In this document: positions 51,931 to 59,458 of the stretch, piece by piece | Position numbering within the stretch: position 1 is the first letter of the stretch | Layout: each line of letters begins with the position of its first letter | NCBI GenBank assembly: GCA_021845805.1 | Contig: JAJZVD010000003.1 | Span: forward strand, 50,705 to 114,704 | Origin: Pseudomonadota bacterium | GTDB lineage: Bacteria; Pseudomonadota; Alphaproteobacteria; Rhodobacterales; Rhodobacteraceae | Reading direction: 5' to 3' | Length of the DNA stretch: 64,000 nt | Notes under the pieces: model-generated | Told to the model about the DNA's origin: nothing | The model's input: the letters and a program-made list of their open reading frames with translations, nothing else | The model's database searches: none | Translations under genes and position numbers: made by a program

Positions 51931-54033
51931 ATGCTCGGTGTCGGCATTGCCACCACGACCCTCCGCCGCCCCAAGGCCGGGACGGGCGCCCCGCAGGCCC
52001 CCGCGACGCCGCTGACCGCGATTGCCGCTTCCGGCTGGCAGGCGACCTGGCCCGCCCCGCCCACCATCGGGCCGACCGACGCGCGCCCCTGGGTCAATGT
52101 GTTCCGCCCCGGCTTCACCGCTGCCGGCCAGCCGACGACCGTGACAGAGACGGTGCAGGTGACCACGCGGCTGCGGCGCGCCTATCCCGACCAGGCCAGC
52201 CTGACTGCCGACCAGGTGGTGCTGTCGGATTTCATCCATGCGGGCGACACGGTGCCGGGGGCCGCCAATGGCTCGACCCTGCCCTACCCGCGGCCGATCT
52301 GCTGCTGGCTGACCCCCGATCTCGAACGGGCCACCGGGCCCACCTTTACCGCGCGGCTGGCGGTGGCGCATGCCTATGCGCGCAACGGGCGGCCCGTGGC
52401 GGCGGTGACCTTCATTGCCTCGGACGGGGTGAACAGCGTCACGCGCACCGTGTCGGCCATGAGCGCGCGGGCCTGGGCCTCGGGGCTTTGGGCGCCCTAT
52501 TTCGAGGTGGCGCTCGACACCACGACACTGGCGGCGGGGGCGATCTGCACTCTGGATGCGATCGTGCATCCCTGGGTCGGCACGGCGTTCCAGGTCTCGG
52601 CCGAGGGGGCGGCCTATCCCTCGATCAACTTCACGGTGCTGAAGTTCCTGAACGACCGTACGGGAAGCTATGGCACGGCCTATGCCTATGTGAACGCAAC
52701 GACCGGCAACAACGCGACAGGGGTCGCCTCGGGCTCGGCCAGCGCAGCGGCGGCGGCGCCGTTCCTGACGGTGGCGGCGGCCGCGGCGGCGATCAAGACC
52801 TTCAACACCGCCACCTTCGGCCGGTCCGAGGCGGCGGGCGGGGTGATCCGGCTGGTGGCCGGGGTCCATGCCCATGCGAGTTTTGCCACCGCCACCGCGA
52901 ATGCCTTCCCGCTGGTGATCGAGGCCGCCGACCCGGCTGCGAAAGCCACGACGATCTACACCGACAATGGCGTGAACGTCTCGGGCGGTCTGCCGGGCAA
53001 GGTGAAGCTACGCAACCTGACGCTGCGCAAGGTCGGGGCCAGCGCGATCCTGCTGGACAACGTCGCCGGGATCGCGACTCTGGACCGGATGCTGGTGCTG
53101 GAAAACGTGGCCTTCGACCGGGCGGGGACGGCGGCCTACGGGGCCTGGATCTATCGCACCGGGCGCTGCTGGATGGTGGACTGCACCGGCGATCCGGCGG
53201 GCTCGGTCGCGATGTTCAACACTGTGACCAAGGAGATCACGCTGATCGGCTGCAGCCTGCCGGGGCAGACGACGACCGCGGTCTACAACGCGGTCGCAAG
53301 CGTCGTGGGCTGGGCCGGCGATGTCGCGAACACCACGGGGATGGAGGCGCCTGCGGGGCAGTTGTTCCACCATTGCGTGATGAGCAACGCAGTTGTGAAC
53401 AACAAGGCGTTCCTGGCGGGCAGCACGATCGGCGCTGCGGGGCTGGCGGTCGTGGGCTGCGTGCTGGAGGCGGTGGCCGGCAACACCGCCCCCGCTGCGG
53501 CGATCTCGGCCGACGGGGTGGTCAGCCCGGCGCAGAACGTGCTCTGCATCGGCACCACGGCGGCGGGGTCGCGGCTGAACTGGCTTTACGAAGACACGGG
53601 AACCGCGGTGGTGGCGAAGAGCGGCTGGCTGCGGTTCTGCGTGATGCCCTATCGGAACACCAAGAGCGACGTCTTCGCCCAGAACGGCGCGCTGACCGGG
53701 AACTGGCCCGCGGCCTTCAACGTGGGCAGCCGGGCCAATGCCGCGGTTCTGGGCGACAACGCCGGGGCATCGAGCTGCGGGGTGGGCCGCTGGCTGGGCG
53801 AGGTGGCGGCGGCGGGCGATGTTTCGGGCAGCAGCGCGGCCCCGCTGGAGACGCGCTGGCTGGACGACCGGTCCTTTGGCACCGGTGGCGGCGGGATGGG
53901 CGACTACACGCCGGGGCCGGGCCATGCCCTGCCGCGCATTCCGCCCGGGATGGCGCCCTATCCCGTCGACCAGATGGGGCGCGCCCTGATCGACGACGGC
54001 AGCGCAGTGGCCGGGGCGATCCAGCCCGCCTGA
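51931..54033 (+). CDS. Large beta-helix protein without signal peptide, possible spike-like or surface protein
   Basis: The product is 700 residues from the ATG at 51931 (AAGGAG six bases upstream). It begins MLGVGIATTTLRRPKAG with no signal peptide or lipobox. Residues 60-230 look like a beta-rich domain (FRPGFTAAGQPTTVTETVQVTT). From about residue 230 a pectate-lyase-like beta-helix begins (YAYVNATTGNNATGVASGSA, FLTVAAAAAAIKTF, GGVIRLVAGVHAH). The end VDQMGRALIDDGSAVAGAIQ matches the closing strand of such helices. A leaderless large beta-helix is unusual; phage-type tail/head spike ancestry, type I secretion or cytoplasmic use are all possible. Confidence 0.75.
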   Translation: MLGVGIATTTLRRPKAGTGAPQAPATPLTAIAASGWQATWPAPPTIGPTDARPWVNVFRPGFTAAGQPTTVTETVQVTTRLRRAYPDQASLTADQVVLSDFIHAGDTVPGAANGSTLPYPRPICCWLTPDLERATGPTFTARLAVAHAYARNGRPVAAVTFIASDGVNSVTRTVSAMSARAWASGLWAPYFEVALDTTTLAAGAICTLDAIVHPWVGTAFQVSAEGAAYPSINFTVLKFLNDRTGSYGTAYAYVNATTGNNATGVASGSASAAAAAPFLTVAAAAAAIKTFNTATFGRSEAAGGVIRLVAGVHAHASFATATANAFPLVIEAADPAAKATTIYTDNGVNVSGGLPGKVKLRNLTLRKVGASAILLDNVAGIATLDRMLVLENVAFDRAGTAAYGAWIYRTGRCWMVDCTGDPAGSVAMFNTVTKEITLIGCSLPGQTTTAVYNAVASVVGWAGDVANTTGMEAPAGQLFHHCVMSNAVVNNKAFLAGSTIGAAGLAVVGCVLEAVAGNTAPAAAISADGVVSPAQNVLCIGTTAAGSRLNWLYEDTGTAVVAKSGWLRFCVMPYRNTKSDVFAQNGALTGNWPAAFNVGSRANAAVLGDNAGASSCGVGRWLGEVAAAGDVSGSSAAPLETRWLDDRSFGTGGGGMGDYTPGPGHALPRIPPGMAPYPVDQMGRALIDDGSAVAGAIQPA

Positions 54034-54049
54034 CGTCCCGGGTCGCGGG

Positions 54050-54508
54050 TCAGGCCACGGCGGGGTTGTTGCGTGCGACCCACAGGTTCAGCGCCGCGGC
54101 CACCGTGACCCAGACCATGTAGGGCAGCACGCAGAGCCCCGCGACCCAGTCCAGCGGCCAGAACGTCGCGTTCATCCCCGCCACCGCCAGCCACAGCCCG
54201 GCCATCGGGACCAGTGCGGTGCGGGGGCGGCGCAGCCCGAAGAAGACCGGGCTCCACAGCGTGTTGAAGGCGATCTGCATGGCCCAGAAGGCCATCGCCA
54301 TGCCATTGCCGCCCAGCCCCGCGACGCGGGTGGCGGCAAGGCTGCTGAGCAGGTAGAGCGTGGTCCAGACCACCGGGAACATCCAGCGGCGCGGGGTCCA
54401 GGAGGGACGCTTGAGCGTGTCGTACCAGGTGCCGGGCTGGAACAGCATGCCCGTGGAGGCAGCCGCCCCGGAGGCCGCGACGAAGATCAGGAAAACGGGC
54501 CAATCCAC
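54050..54508 (-). CDS. tspO: TspO/MBR family tryptophan-rich sensory protein
   Basis: The product is 152 residues with five membrane helices, close in length to Rhodobacter sphaeroides TspO (158). Conserved residues include WYDTLKRPSWTPRRWMFPVVWTTLYLLSSLAA in the first loop and FNTLWSPVFFGLRRP and WPLDWVAGLCVLPYMVWVTVAAALN later. TspO binds porphyrins and modulates tetrapyrrole-dependent gene expression in Rhodobacter. No photosynthesis genes are in the window. It follows the thiolase gene with a three-base gap, as the last gene of a leftward set. Confidence 0.93.
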   Translation of the reverse strand: MDWPVFLIFVAASGAAASTGMLFQPGTWYDTLKRPSWTPRRWMFPVVWTTLYLLSSLAATRVAGLGGNGMAMAFWAMQIAFNTLWSPVFFGLRRPRTALVPMAGLWLAVAGMNATFWPLDWVAGLCVLPYMVWVTVAAALNLWVARNNPAVA

Positions 54509-54511
54509 GGG

Positions 54512-55690
54512 TCAGATCCTTTCGATGGCAAGCGCGATGCCCTGACCGCCGCCGATGCACATGGTGATGAGGGCGCGGCGGGTGCCGGTGCGTTCCAGTT
54601 CATAGAGCGCCTTGACCGTCAGGATGGCGCCAGTGGCGCCCACCGGATGGCCAAGCGCGATGGCGCCCCCGTTGGGGTTGACCTTCGCCGGGTCGAGCCC
54701 GAGCGCGGCCGAGACGGCCAGCGCCTGCGCGGCGAAGGCCTCGTTCGATTCCACCACGTCGAAATCGCCCGGCGTCAGACCGGTTCGGGCGCAGAGCGCC
54801 TGCACGGCCGGGATCGGGCCGATCCCCATCACCTCGGGGCGGACCCCGGCATGGGCGTAGCCCACCACCCGCGCGCGCGGCCGCAACCCGGCCTTCGCGG
54901 CGGCGCCCGCGCGGGCCAGCACCAGCGCGGCGGCGCCGTCGTTGATGCCGCTGGCGTTGCCCGCCGTCACCGTGCCGTCCTTCCGGAACACCGGCCGCAG
55001 GGCCGCCAGCGCCTCGGGGCTGCTGGCCTTGGGGTGTTCGTCAACGCTGAATCGCACCGGGCCCTTGCGGGTCTGGATCTCGACCGGGGCGATCTGGCTG
55101 TCGAACAGCCCCGCCGCGATGGCGCGGGCGGCGCGCGCCTGGCTTTCCAGCGCGAAGGCATCCTGCGCGGCGCGGCTGACGTCATGTTCCGCCGCCACGT
55201 TTTCCGCCGTGATTCCCATGTGACCGGTGCCGAAGGGGCAGTTGAGCGCGCCCAGCATCATGTCGAGCCACTGCACATCGCCCATCTTCTGGCCCCAGCG
55301 GGCGGCGGGGACGATGTAGGGCGCCCGGCTCATGCTTTCGGCGCCGCCGGCCAGTGCGAAATCGGCATCGCCCAGCATCAGCGCCTGCACCGCCGAGACG
55401 ATCGCCTGCGCGCCCGAACCGCAAAGCCGGTTGACGTTCATCGCGGGCACGCTGTCGGGCACGCCCGCCTGTATCGCGGCGACGCGGCTGAGGTACATGT
55501 CCCTGGGCTCGGTATTCAGGACATGGCCGAAGACGACGGTGCCGATCTGGCCGCCCTCGACGCCGGCCCGTTCCAGCGCGGCCTTCGCCGCGACGGTGCC
55601 AAGGTCGATCGGGCGCACCGCGGCCAGACTGCCGCCGAAGGCGCCGATGGCCGTCCGCGCGCCGGACAGGATGACGATGTCGTCGGTCAT
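54512..55690 (-). CDS. Acetyl-CoA C-acetyltransferase (thiolase)
   Basis: The product is 392 residues. It condenses or cleaves acetyl-CoA and acetoacetyl-CoA. The acylated cysteine is C90 in NVNRLCGSGAQAIVSA. The other active-site residues lie in NEAFAAQALAVSAALGL, GGAIALGHPVGATGA (His) and MCIGGGQGIA (second Cys). Length is normal for biosynthetic/degradative thiolases (PhaA, AtoB, PaaJ-like). The start overlaps the stop of maiA by four bases, so the two are translationally coupled. Together with the hydroxybutyryl-CoA dehydrogenase it fits acetoacetate, butanoate or PHB metabolism. Confidence 0.94.
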   Translation of the reverse strand: MTDDIVILSGARTAIGAFGGSLAAVRPIDLGTVAAKAALERAGVEGGQIGTVVFGHVLNTEPRDMYLSRVAAIQAGVPDSVPAMNVNRLCGSGAQAIVSAVQALMLGDADFALAGGAESMSRAPYIVPAARWGQKMGDVQWLDMMLGALNCPFGTGHMGITAENVAAEHDVSRAAQDAFALESQARAARAIAAGLFDSQIAPVEIQTRKGPVRFSVDEHPKASSPEALAALRPVFRKDGTVTAGNASGINDGAAALVLARAGAAAKAGLRPRARVVGYAHAGVRPEVMGIGPIPAVQALCARTGLTPGDFDVVESNEAFAAQALAVSAALGLDPAKVNPNGGAIALGHPVGATGAILTVKALYELERTGTRRALITMCIGGGQGIALAIERI

Positions 55691-56322
55691 TTCGCCTCCG
55701 CTTTGAAATGGTCTGGGTGGGCGGCCGCGATGGCCGGGATCGCGGCAAGGTTAGCCTCGACCGCCAGGCAGCGCCGCCATGACGTGACGTCGATCCCCCA
55801 GCGGCGGGCGTTGTACATCTGGGGCAGAAGGCAGAGGTCGGCAAGGCTTGCGCTGTCGCCGTGGCAGAAGCGGCCGGTGTCGGGGTGATCGAGCAGCGCC
55901 TCGAACGCCTCCATCCCGCGGGTGATGAACTGCGCCATCCAGGCCTCGGTGGTGATCGCGCCCTTCGATTCCGACACCGCGAAGCGCGCCACAGAGGAAT
56001 TGCAGACCGGGTGGATATCCATCGCGATGGCATAGGCCAGCGCGCGGACCCGCGCCCGGCCCAGCGGGTCGGCGGGCAGCAGGCTGCCGCCGCGGGTCTC
56101 GTTGAGGTATTCCAGGATCGCGAGCGACTGCGTCAGCATCTGCCCGTCGATCTCCAGCGCGGGCACCAGACCCTGCGGGTTGCGCGCCAGATGTTCGGGC
56201 GCGCGGTTGTCGCCCTGCACCAGATCGACCGGCACCGGGCGGAACGGCAGGCCCAGAAGGTTCATGCCGATCCGCACCCGGTAGCTCGCCGAGGATCGCC
56301 AGTAGTCGTAAAGAACCGTCAT
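55687..56322 (-). CDS. maiA: Maleylacetoacetate isomerase (zeta-class GST)
   Basis: The product is 211 residues from the ATG at 56322; the tracked 326-residue ORF overruns. It isomerises maleylacetoacetate to fumarylacetoacetate in tyrosine/homogentisate breakdown. The zeta-class signature is YWRSSASYRVRIGMNLLGL (SSxSxRVR, binds glutathione), then NPQGLVPALEIDG and LTQSLAILEYLNET. The helical half includes CHGDSASLADLCLLPQMYNARRW. Pairing with a thiolase that can use acetoacetate, an end product of this pathway, makes sense. Confidence 0.93.
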   Translation of the reverse strand: MTVLYDYWRSSASYRVRIGMNLLGLPFRPVPVDLVQGDNRAPEHLARNPQGLVPALEIDGQMLTQSLAILEYLNETRGGSLLPADPLGRARVRALAYAIAMDIHPVCNSSVARFAVSESKGAITTEAWMAQFITRGMEAFEALLDHPDTGRFCHGDSASLADLCLLPQMYNARRWGIDVTSWRRCLAVEANLAAIPAIAAAHPDHFKAEAK

Positions 56323-56448
56323 CGCCGCCTCCGCCTTGCGCGGGGATGTGGCCACCAAAGCGCGCCCGGCGCAACCCCGTGTCACGGGGCATTGACCTTC
56401 CCGCGGCGCCTTGGGACAGGAGGATGGTTCCCGCCGAAGGAGGCCGCC

Positions 56449-57516
56449 CTGCCCCGCGTTCAAAATGCCGCCCTGCTGATCGCGGGCCATGCGACCTTCA
56501 TCCTGATGGGGGCGGCCTATGCGCTTTACGGCCCGGCCCTGCCGATCTACCGCGGGATGTTCGGGCTGGCCGCCGGGGCGGCGGGGCTGATGGTCTCGGC
56601 GCATTGGGTCGGGGCTTTTGCCGCGGTGGCCGCTCAGATGGCCAACGTGCGGTTCACCGAGCGTCACGCGCTGGGGCTGCTGGCGGCGGGGGCCGCGATC
56701 ATCGCGGCCCAGCCGGGCTGGGCGGTGATGGTGCTGGGGGCGGCGGTGCTGGGGGCGGGCTATGGCCTGTGTGCCACGCTTTACAACCGGCGCTACCTGA
56801 TCGAGTTCGGCGCCCGTGGTCCGGCGATGGTCGGAGTGGTCAACGCCGTCTTCGGAGTGGGCGCGATAGCCGCGCCGCTGGTGCTGGTGGCGCTTGGCAA
56901 TGCGCCGATGCCGGTCTTTGCCGGGGTGGCGGTGCTGGTGCTGGCGGTGCTGCCGATCGCGCGGCCAGGCCCGGCCGAGGCGCGGCAGGGCGCCGACCCG
57001 CTTCGGCTGCGCCCCGAAATGGTGCTGGCGGCGCTGACCATCGGCTGCGAGGCGCTGAGCACCGGGCTTGGCCCCACCGGGCTGGTCGGGCGGGGGCTGG
57101 GGCAGGCGGCGGCGGGCACCTGGACCTCGGCGTTCTTCATCGCCTTCATGGCGGGGCGCATCTCGCTCTACTGGGTGGCGGACCGGGTTCCGGCGCGACG
57201 GCTTTTGCGCGTGGCGCTGGCCGGGCTTGCGCTGGCAAGCCTTGCGGCGCTGGTGCTGCCGGGGCCGGGCTATGTGGCGGCGGGGCTCTTCACCGGGCTT
57301 CTGTTCCCCTCGCTCTTCGTGGTCGCCTCGGGGGCCATGGGGTCGAGCCAGCGCGCCACCTCGACGATCATCATCTCGGGTCTGGCGGGCGGCATCGTGA
57401 TGCCCGCGCTCTTTGGCGGGCTGATCGCGCTGGTGGGGGCGGCGGTGCTGTTTGCCCTGCTGGCGGGCTATGCGCTTCTGGTGCTGGGGGCGAGTTTCGT
57501 CCTGATCCGCGCCTAG
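56449..57516 (+). CDS. MFS transporter with probable CTG start
   Basis: The product is 355 residues if translation begins at CTG 56449, which lies five bases after a full AAGGAGG. No in-frame ATG, GTG or TTG exists upstream before the antisense maiA region, and the first in-frame ATG is inside helix 1 (LMGAAYA). Eleven to twelve hydrophobic segments follow, with GPALPIYRGMFGL, AVFGVGAIAAPLVLVAL and AFMAGRISLYWVADRVPARR, the last a motif-A-like loop. Substrate unknown. The gene ends in a four-base stop overlap (CTAG) with the opposing phosphatase gene. Confidence 0.8.
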   Translation: MPRVQNAALLIAGHATFILMGAAYALYGPALPIYRGMFGLAAGAAGLMVSAHWVGAFAAVAAQMANVRFTERHALGLLAAGAAIIAAQPGWAVMVLGAAVLGAGYGLCATLYNRRYLIEFGARGPAMVGVVNAVFGVGAIAAPLVLVALGNAPMPVFAGVAVLVLAVLPIARPGPAEARQGADPLRLRPEMVLAALTIGCEALSTGLGPTGLVGRGLGQAAAGTWTSAFFIAFMAGRISLYWVADRVPARRLLRVALAGLALASLAALVLPGPGYVAAGLFTGLLFPSLFVVASGAMGSSQRATSTIIISGLAGGIVMPALFGGLIALVGAAVLFALLAGYALLVLGASFVLIRA

Positions 57517-58253
57517 GCTTGCGGCAGCAGCGGCACGCGCCCGTGCGGCGTCAGGTGGAACACCGCCCGCCCCTCGATCACGATGGCGGTCAGCGGGCCG
57601 CCATAGGCGGCGCCCGAATCGATGTTCACCCGGTTCCCGTAATGGGTGGGCGCGGGCAGGTGGGTGTGGCCGTGGACCACCAGGAAGCCGTGGTCGCGCG
57701 GATCTTCCAGGAAGGGCGCGCGGATCCAGACCAGATCGTCTTCGCGCTGCGCCTCGAGCGGGACGCCGGGGCGGATGCCCGCGTGGACAAAGACCACCTC
57801 GCCCCGCCGCACCCAGGTGGGCCGGGCCTCGAGAAAGGCGCGGTGGGCCGCGGGCACGGCGGCCACCGCCTCGGCATGGACCGGGGCAATCGGCCGGTCG
57901 GCCGCCTTCGCCACCCCGTAGGAGGCCAGCGTCGCCGCCCCGCCCAGCCGGGGATGCAGCCAGCCAAGGTCGGGGCGCAGGCCCGGGTCATGCGCGCGCA
58001 GGTCGGCCAGGAAGGCGGTGAACATCCGGTCGTGGTTGCCTTTCAGCACGATCCAGGGCGCGCCCGCCGCGATGCCCGCCCGCAGGTGTTCCACCACCTC
58101 GCGCGAATCCGGGCCGCGATCCACCAGATCGCCGACATGGACAACGGGGGCCGCGGCGTCGCCGGTCCGGGCACGGTCTGCGGCAATCCGGGCATGGGCA
58201 TCCAGCAGCAGGTGAAGCTGTCCGTGAATGTCGCCGATCGCATAGCTGCGCAT
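57513..58253 (-). CDS. Metallophosphoesterase, PPP-type serine/threonine phosphatase-like
   Basis: The product is 246 residues from the ATG at 58253. Metal-binding motifs appear in order: GDIHGQ (residues 7-12), VGDLVDRGPDSREVV, LKGNHDRMF and VHGHTHL. This is the PphA/lambda-phosphatase arrangement of the calcineurin superfamily. The substrate may be phosphoserine, threonine or tyrosine, or a nucleotide. Length is typical. It is followed by nothing on its own strand; its stop overlaps the MFS stop. Confidence 0.92.
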   Translation of the reverse strand: MRSYAIGDIHGQLHLLLDAHARIAADRARTGDAAAPVVHVGDLVDRGPDSREVVEHLRAGIAAGAPWIVLKGNHDRMFTAFLADLRAHDPGLRPDLGWLHPRLGGAATLASYGVAKAADRPIAPVHAEAVAAVPAAHRAFLEARPTWVRRGEVVFVHAGIRPGVPLEAQREDDLVWIRAPFLEDPRDHGFLVVHGHTHLPAPTHYGNRVNIDSGAAYGGPLTAIVIEGRAVFHLTPHGRVPLLPQA

Positions 58254-58323
58254 GGCCGCCCCTTTCCGCATCGGGGCCGCATCACCCCTCTGCCGCGCTT
58301 CTAGGGGGCCGGGCCGGGGAGAT

Positions 58324-59382
58324 TCAAGGGCCGCGGAGGGTGCGGGGCGCATCGCCCGCCGGGCTGCGGCGGGCCTGCAGGGCCGGACGCTCGACCAGAT
58401 GCCAGGACAGCACGGCGAAGACCAGCGTCGCGGGCAGCGCCAGCGCCACGTTCAGGGCCGGGTCATGCGGCCCCAGCCACCAGACCACCAGCCCCTGCAC
58501 CGGGAAGGCGTAGATGTAGACGCCATAGGAATAGTCGCCCAGCCGGTTCAACGCCCGCCCCGCGGCGCAGGGGGCGTAGCCTGCCCAGAGCGTGGCATAG
58601 CCAAGCGCGAGGATCAGCGCGGGAAAGCCCGCAGGCCCCCCCGCCGCCGCAACCGCCAGCCCGGCAAGCCCCAGCGCCAGCGGCCCTGACAGAACGATCC
58701 GCGCCCGCAGGTGCCAGGCCAGCACACCCAGCACGAAGGGCAGCGACAGATCCTGTAGCCGCGCCAGCTTCTCCGGCAGGGCGGGCCCCGCCGCCGCGGC
58801 CGCAAGCCAGGCCAGCGCATAGGCCGCCAGCATCGCCCGCGCCGCCCAACCCCGCCCGCGCGGCACAAGCGCGGCCAGCGCCAGCGCGGCATAACAGACG
58901 ATCTCGTAGGCCAGCGTCCAGATCGAGCCCGCGACCTTGGGATAGGGATTGTCCGGAAAGACGCCGGGAAGGGTGTAAAGCGGATGAAGGGGCAGCAGGC
59001 CGCGGACAAGGAAGGCCGCCGTGCCCGGTGCCGCCAGATAGGCCTGCAGCGTCAGGCTGGTGACCAGCGGGCCCAGCACGAAGGTCACCAGCAGCAGCGA
59101 CACGGCCAGCCCCGGCAGGATCCGCCGCGCGCGGGCCAGCACGAAGCCGCCGACACCGCGCCGCTCGAGACTGCCGGCCACGAAGAACCCCGATGCGACG
59201 AAGAAGACATAGACCGCCAGCGTGCCAAGCGAATGGCCCGTCCACCGCTCCAGCGGTTCGGGCACGCCGCGGCCCTGGGTCAGGGGCACGGCATGCGACA
59301 CCAGCACCGCCACCGCCGCCGCCAGACGGATCAGGGTGAAGTTGTTGTCGCGCCCCTGCGCAACCTCGCTGAGACGGCGCAT
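58324..59382 (-). CDS. Acyltransferase 3 family membrane protein
   Basis: The product is 352 residues with about ten hydrophobic helices. The OafA-type start is FTLIRLAAAVAVLVSHAVPL, where the His is the essential residue, and VYVFFVASGFFVAGSLERRG and GSIWTLAYEIVCYAALAL follow the family pattern (conserved Arg and Trp-x-L-x-x-E). These enzymes transfer acetyl or other acyl groups from the cytoplasm to surface glycans. GGAGG is seven bases before the ATG. A perfect CtrA-type box lies 44-58 bases upstream. Confidence 0.9.
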   Translation of the reverse strand: MRRLSEVAQGRDNNFTLIRLAAAVAVLVSHAVPLTQGRGVPEPLERWTGHSLGTLAVYVFFVASGFFVAGSLERRGVGGFVLARARRILPGLAVSLLLVTFVLGPLVTSLTLQAYLAAPGTAAFLVRGLLPLHPLYTLPGVFPDNPYPKVAGSIWTLAYEIVCYAALALAALVPRGRGWAARAMLAAYALAWLAAAAAGPALPEKLARLQDLSLPFVLGVLAWHLRARIVLSGPLALGLAGLAVAAAGGPAGFPALILALGYATLWAGYAPCAAGRALNRLGDYSYGVYIYAFPVQGLVVWWLGPHDPALNVALALPATLVFAVLSWHLVERPALQARRSPAGDAPRTLRGP

Positions 59383-59425
59383 CCTGCCCTCCGCTGACCG
59401 GCACGGACAGGCTGCCGCTATGCGG

Positions 59426-59440
59426 TTAACGGCGGCTTAA
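59426..59440. promoter_or_regulatory. Perfect CtrA-type box TTAA-N7-TTAA upstream of the acyltransferase gene
   Basis: TTAA at 59426-59429 and TTAA at 59437-59440 are separated by CGGCGGC, exactly seven bases. The site is 44 bases before the acyltransferase ATG on the leftward strand, in the 76-base gap after the flippase gene. TTAA is rare in DNA this GC-rich, so chance occurrence of both halves at the right spacing is unlikely. Binding by CtrA is inference. Confidence 0.55.
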
Positions 59441-59458
59441 TGCGGCGGCTGAACGGGG

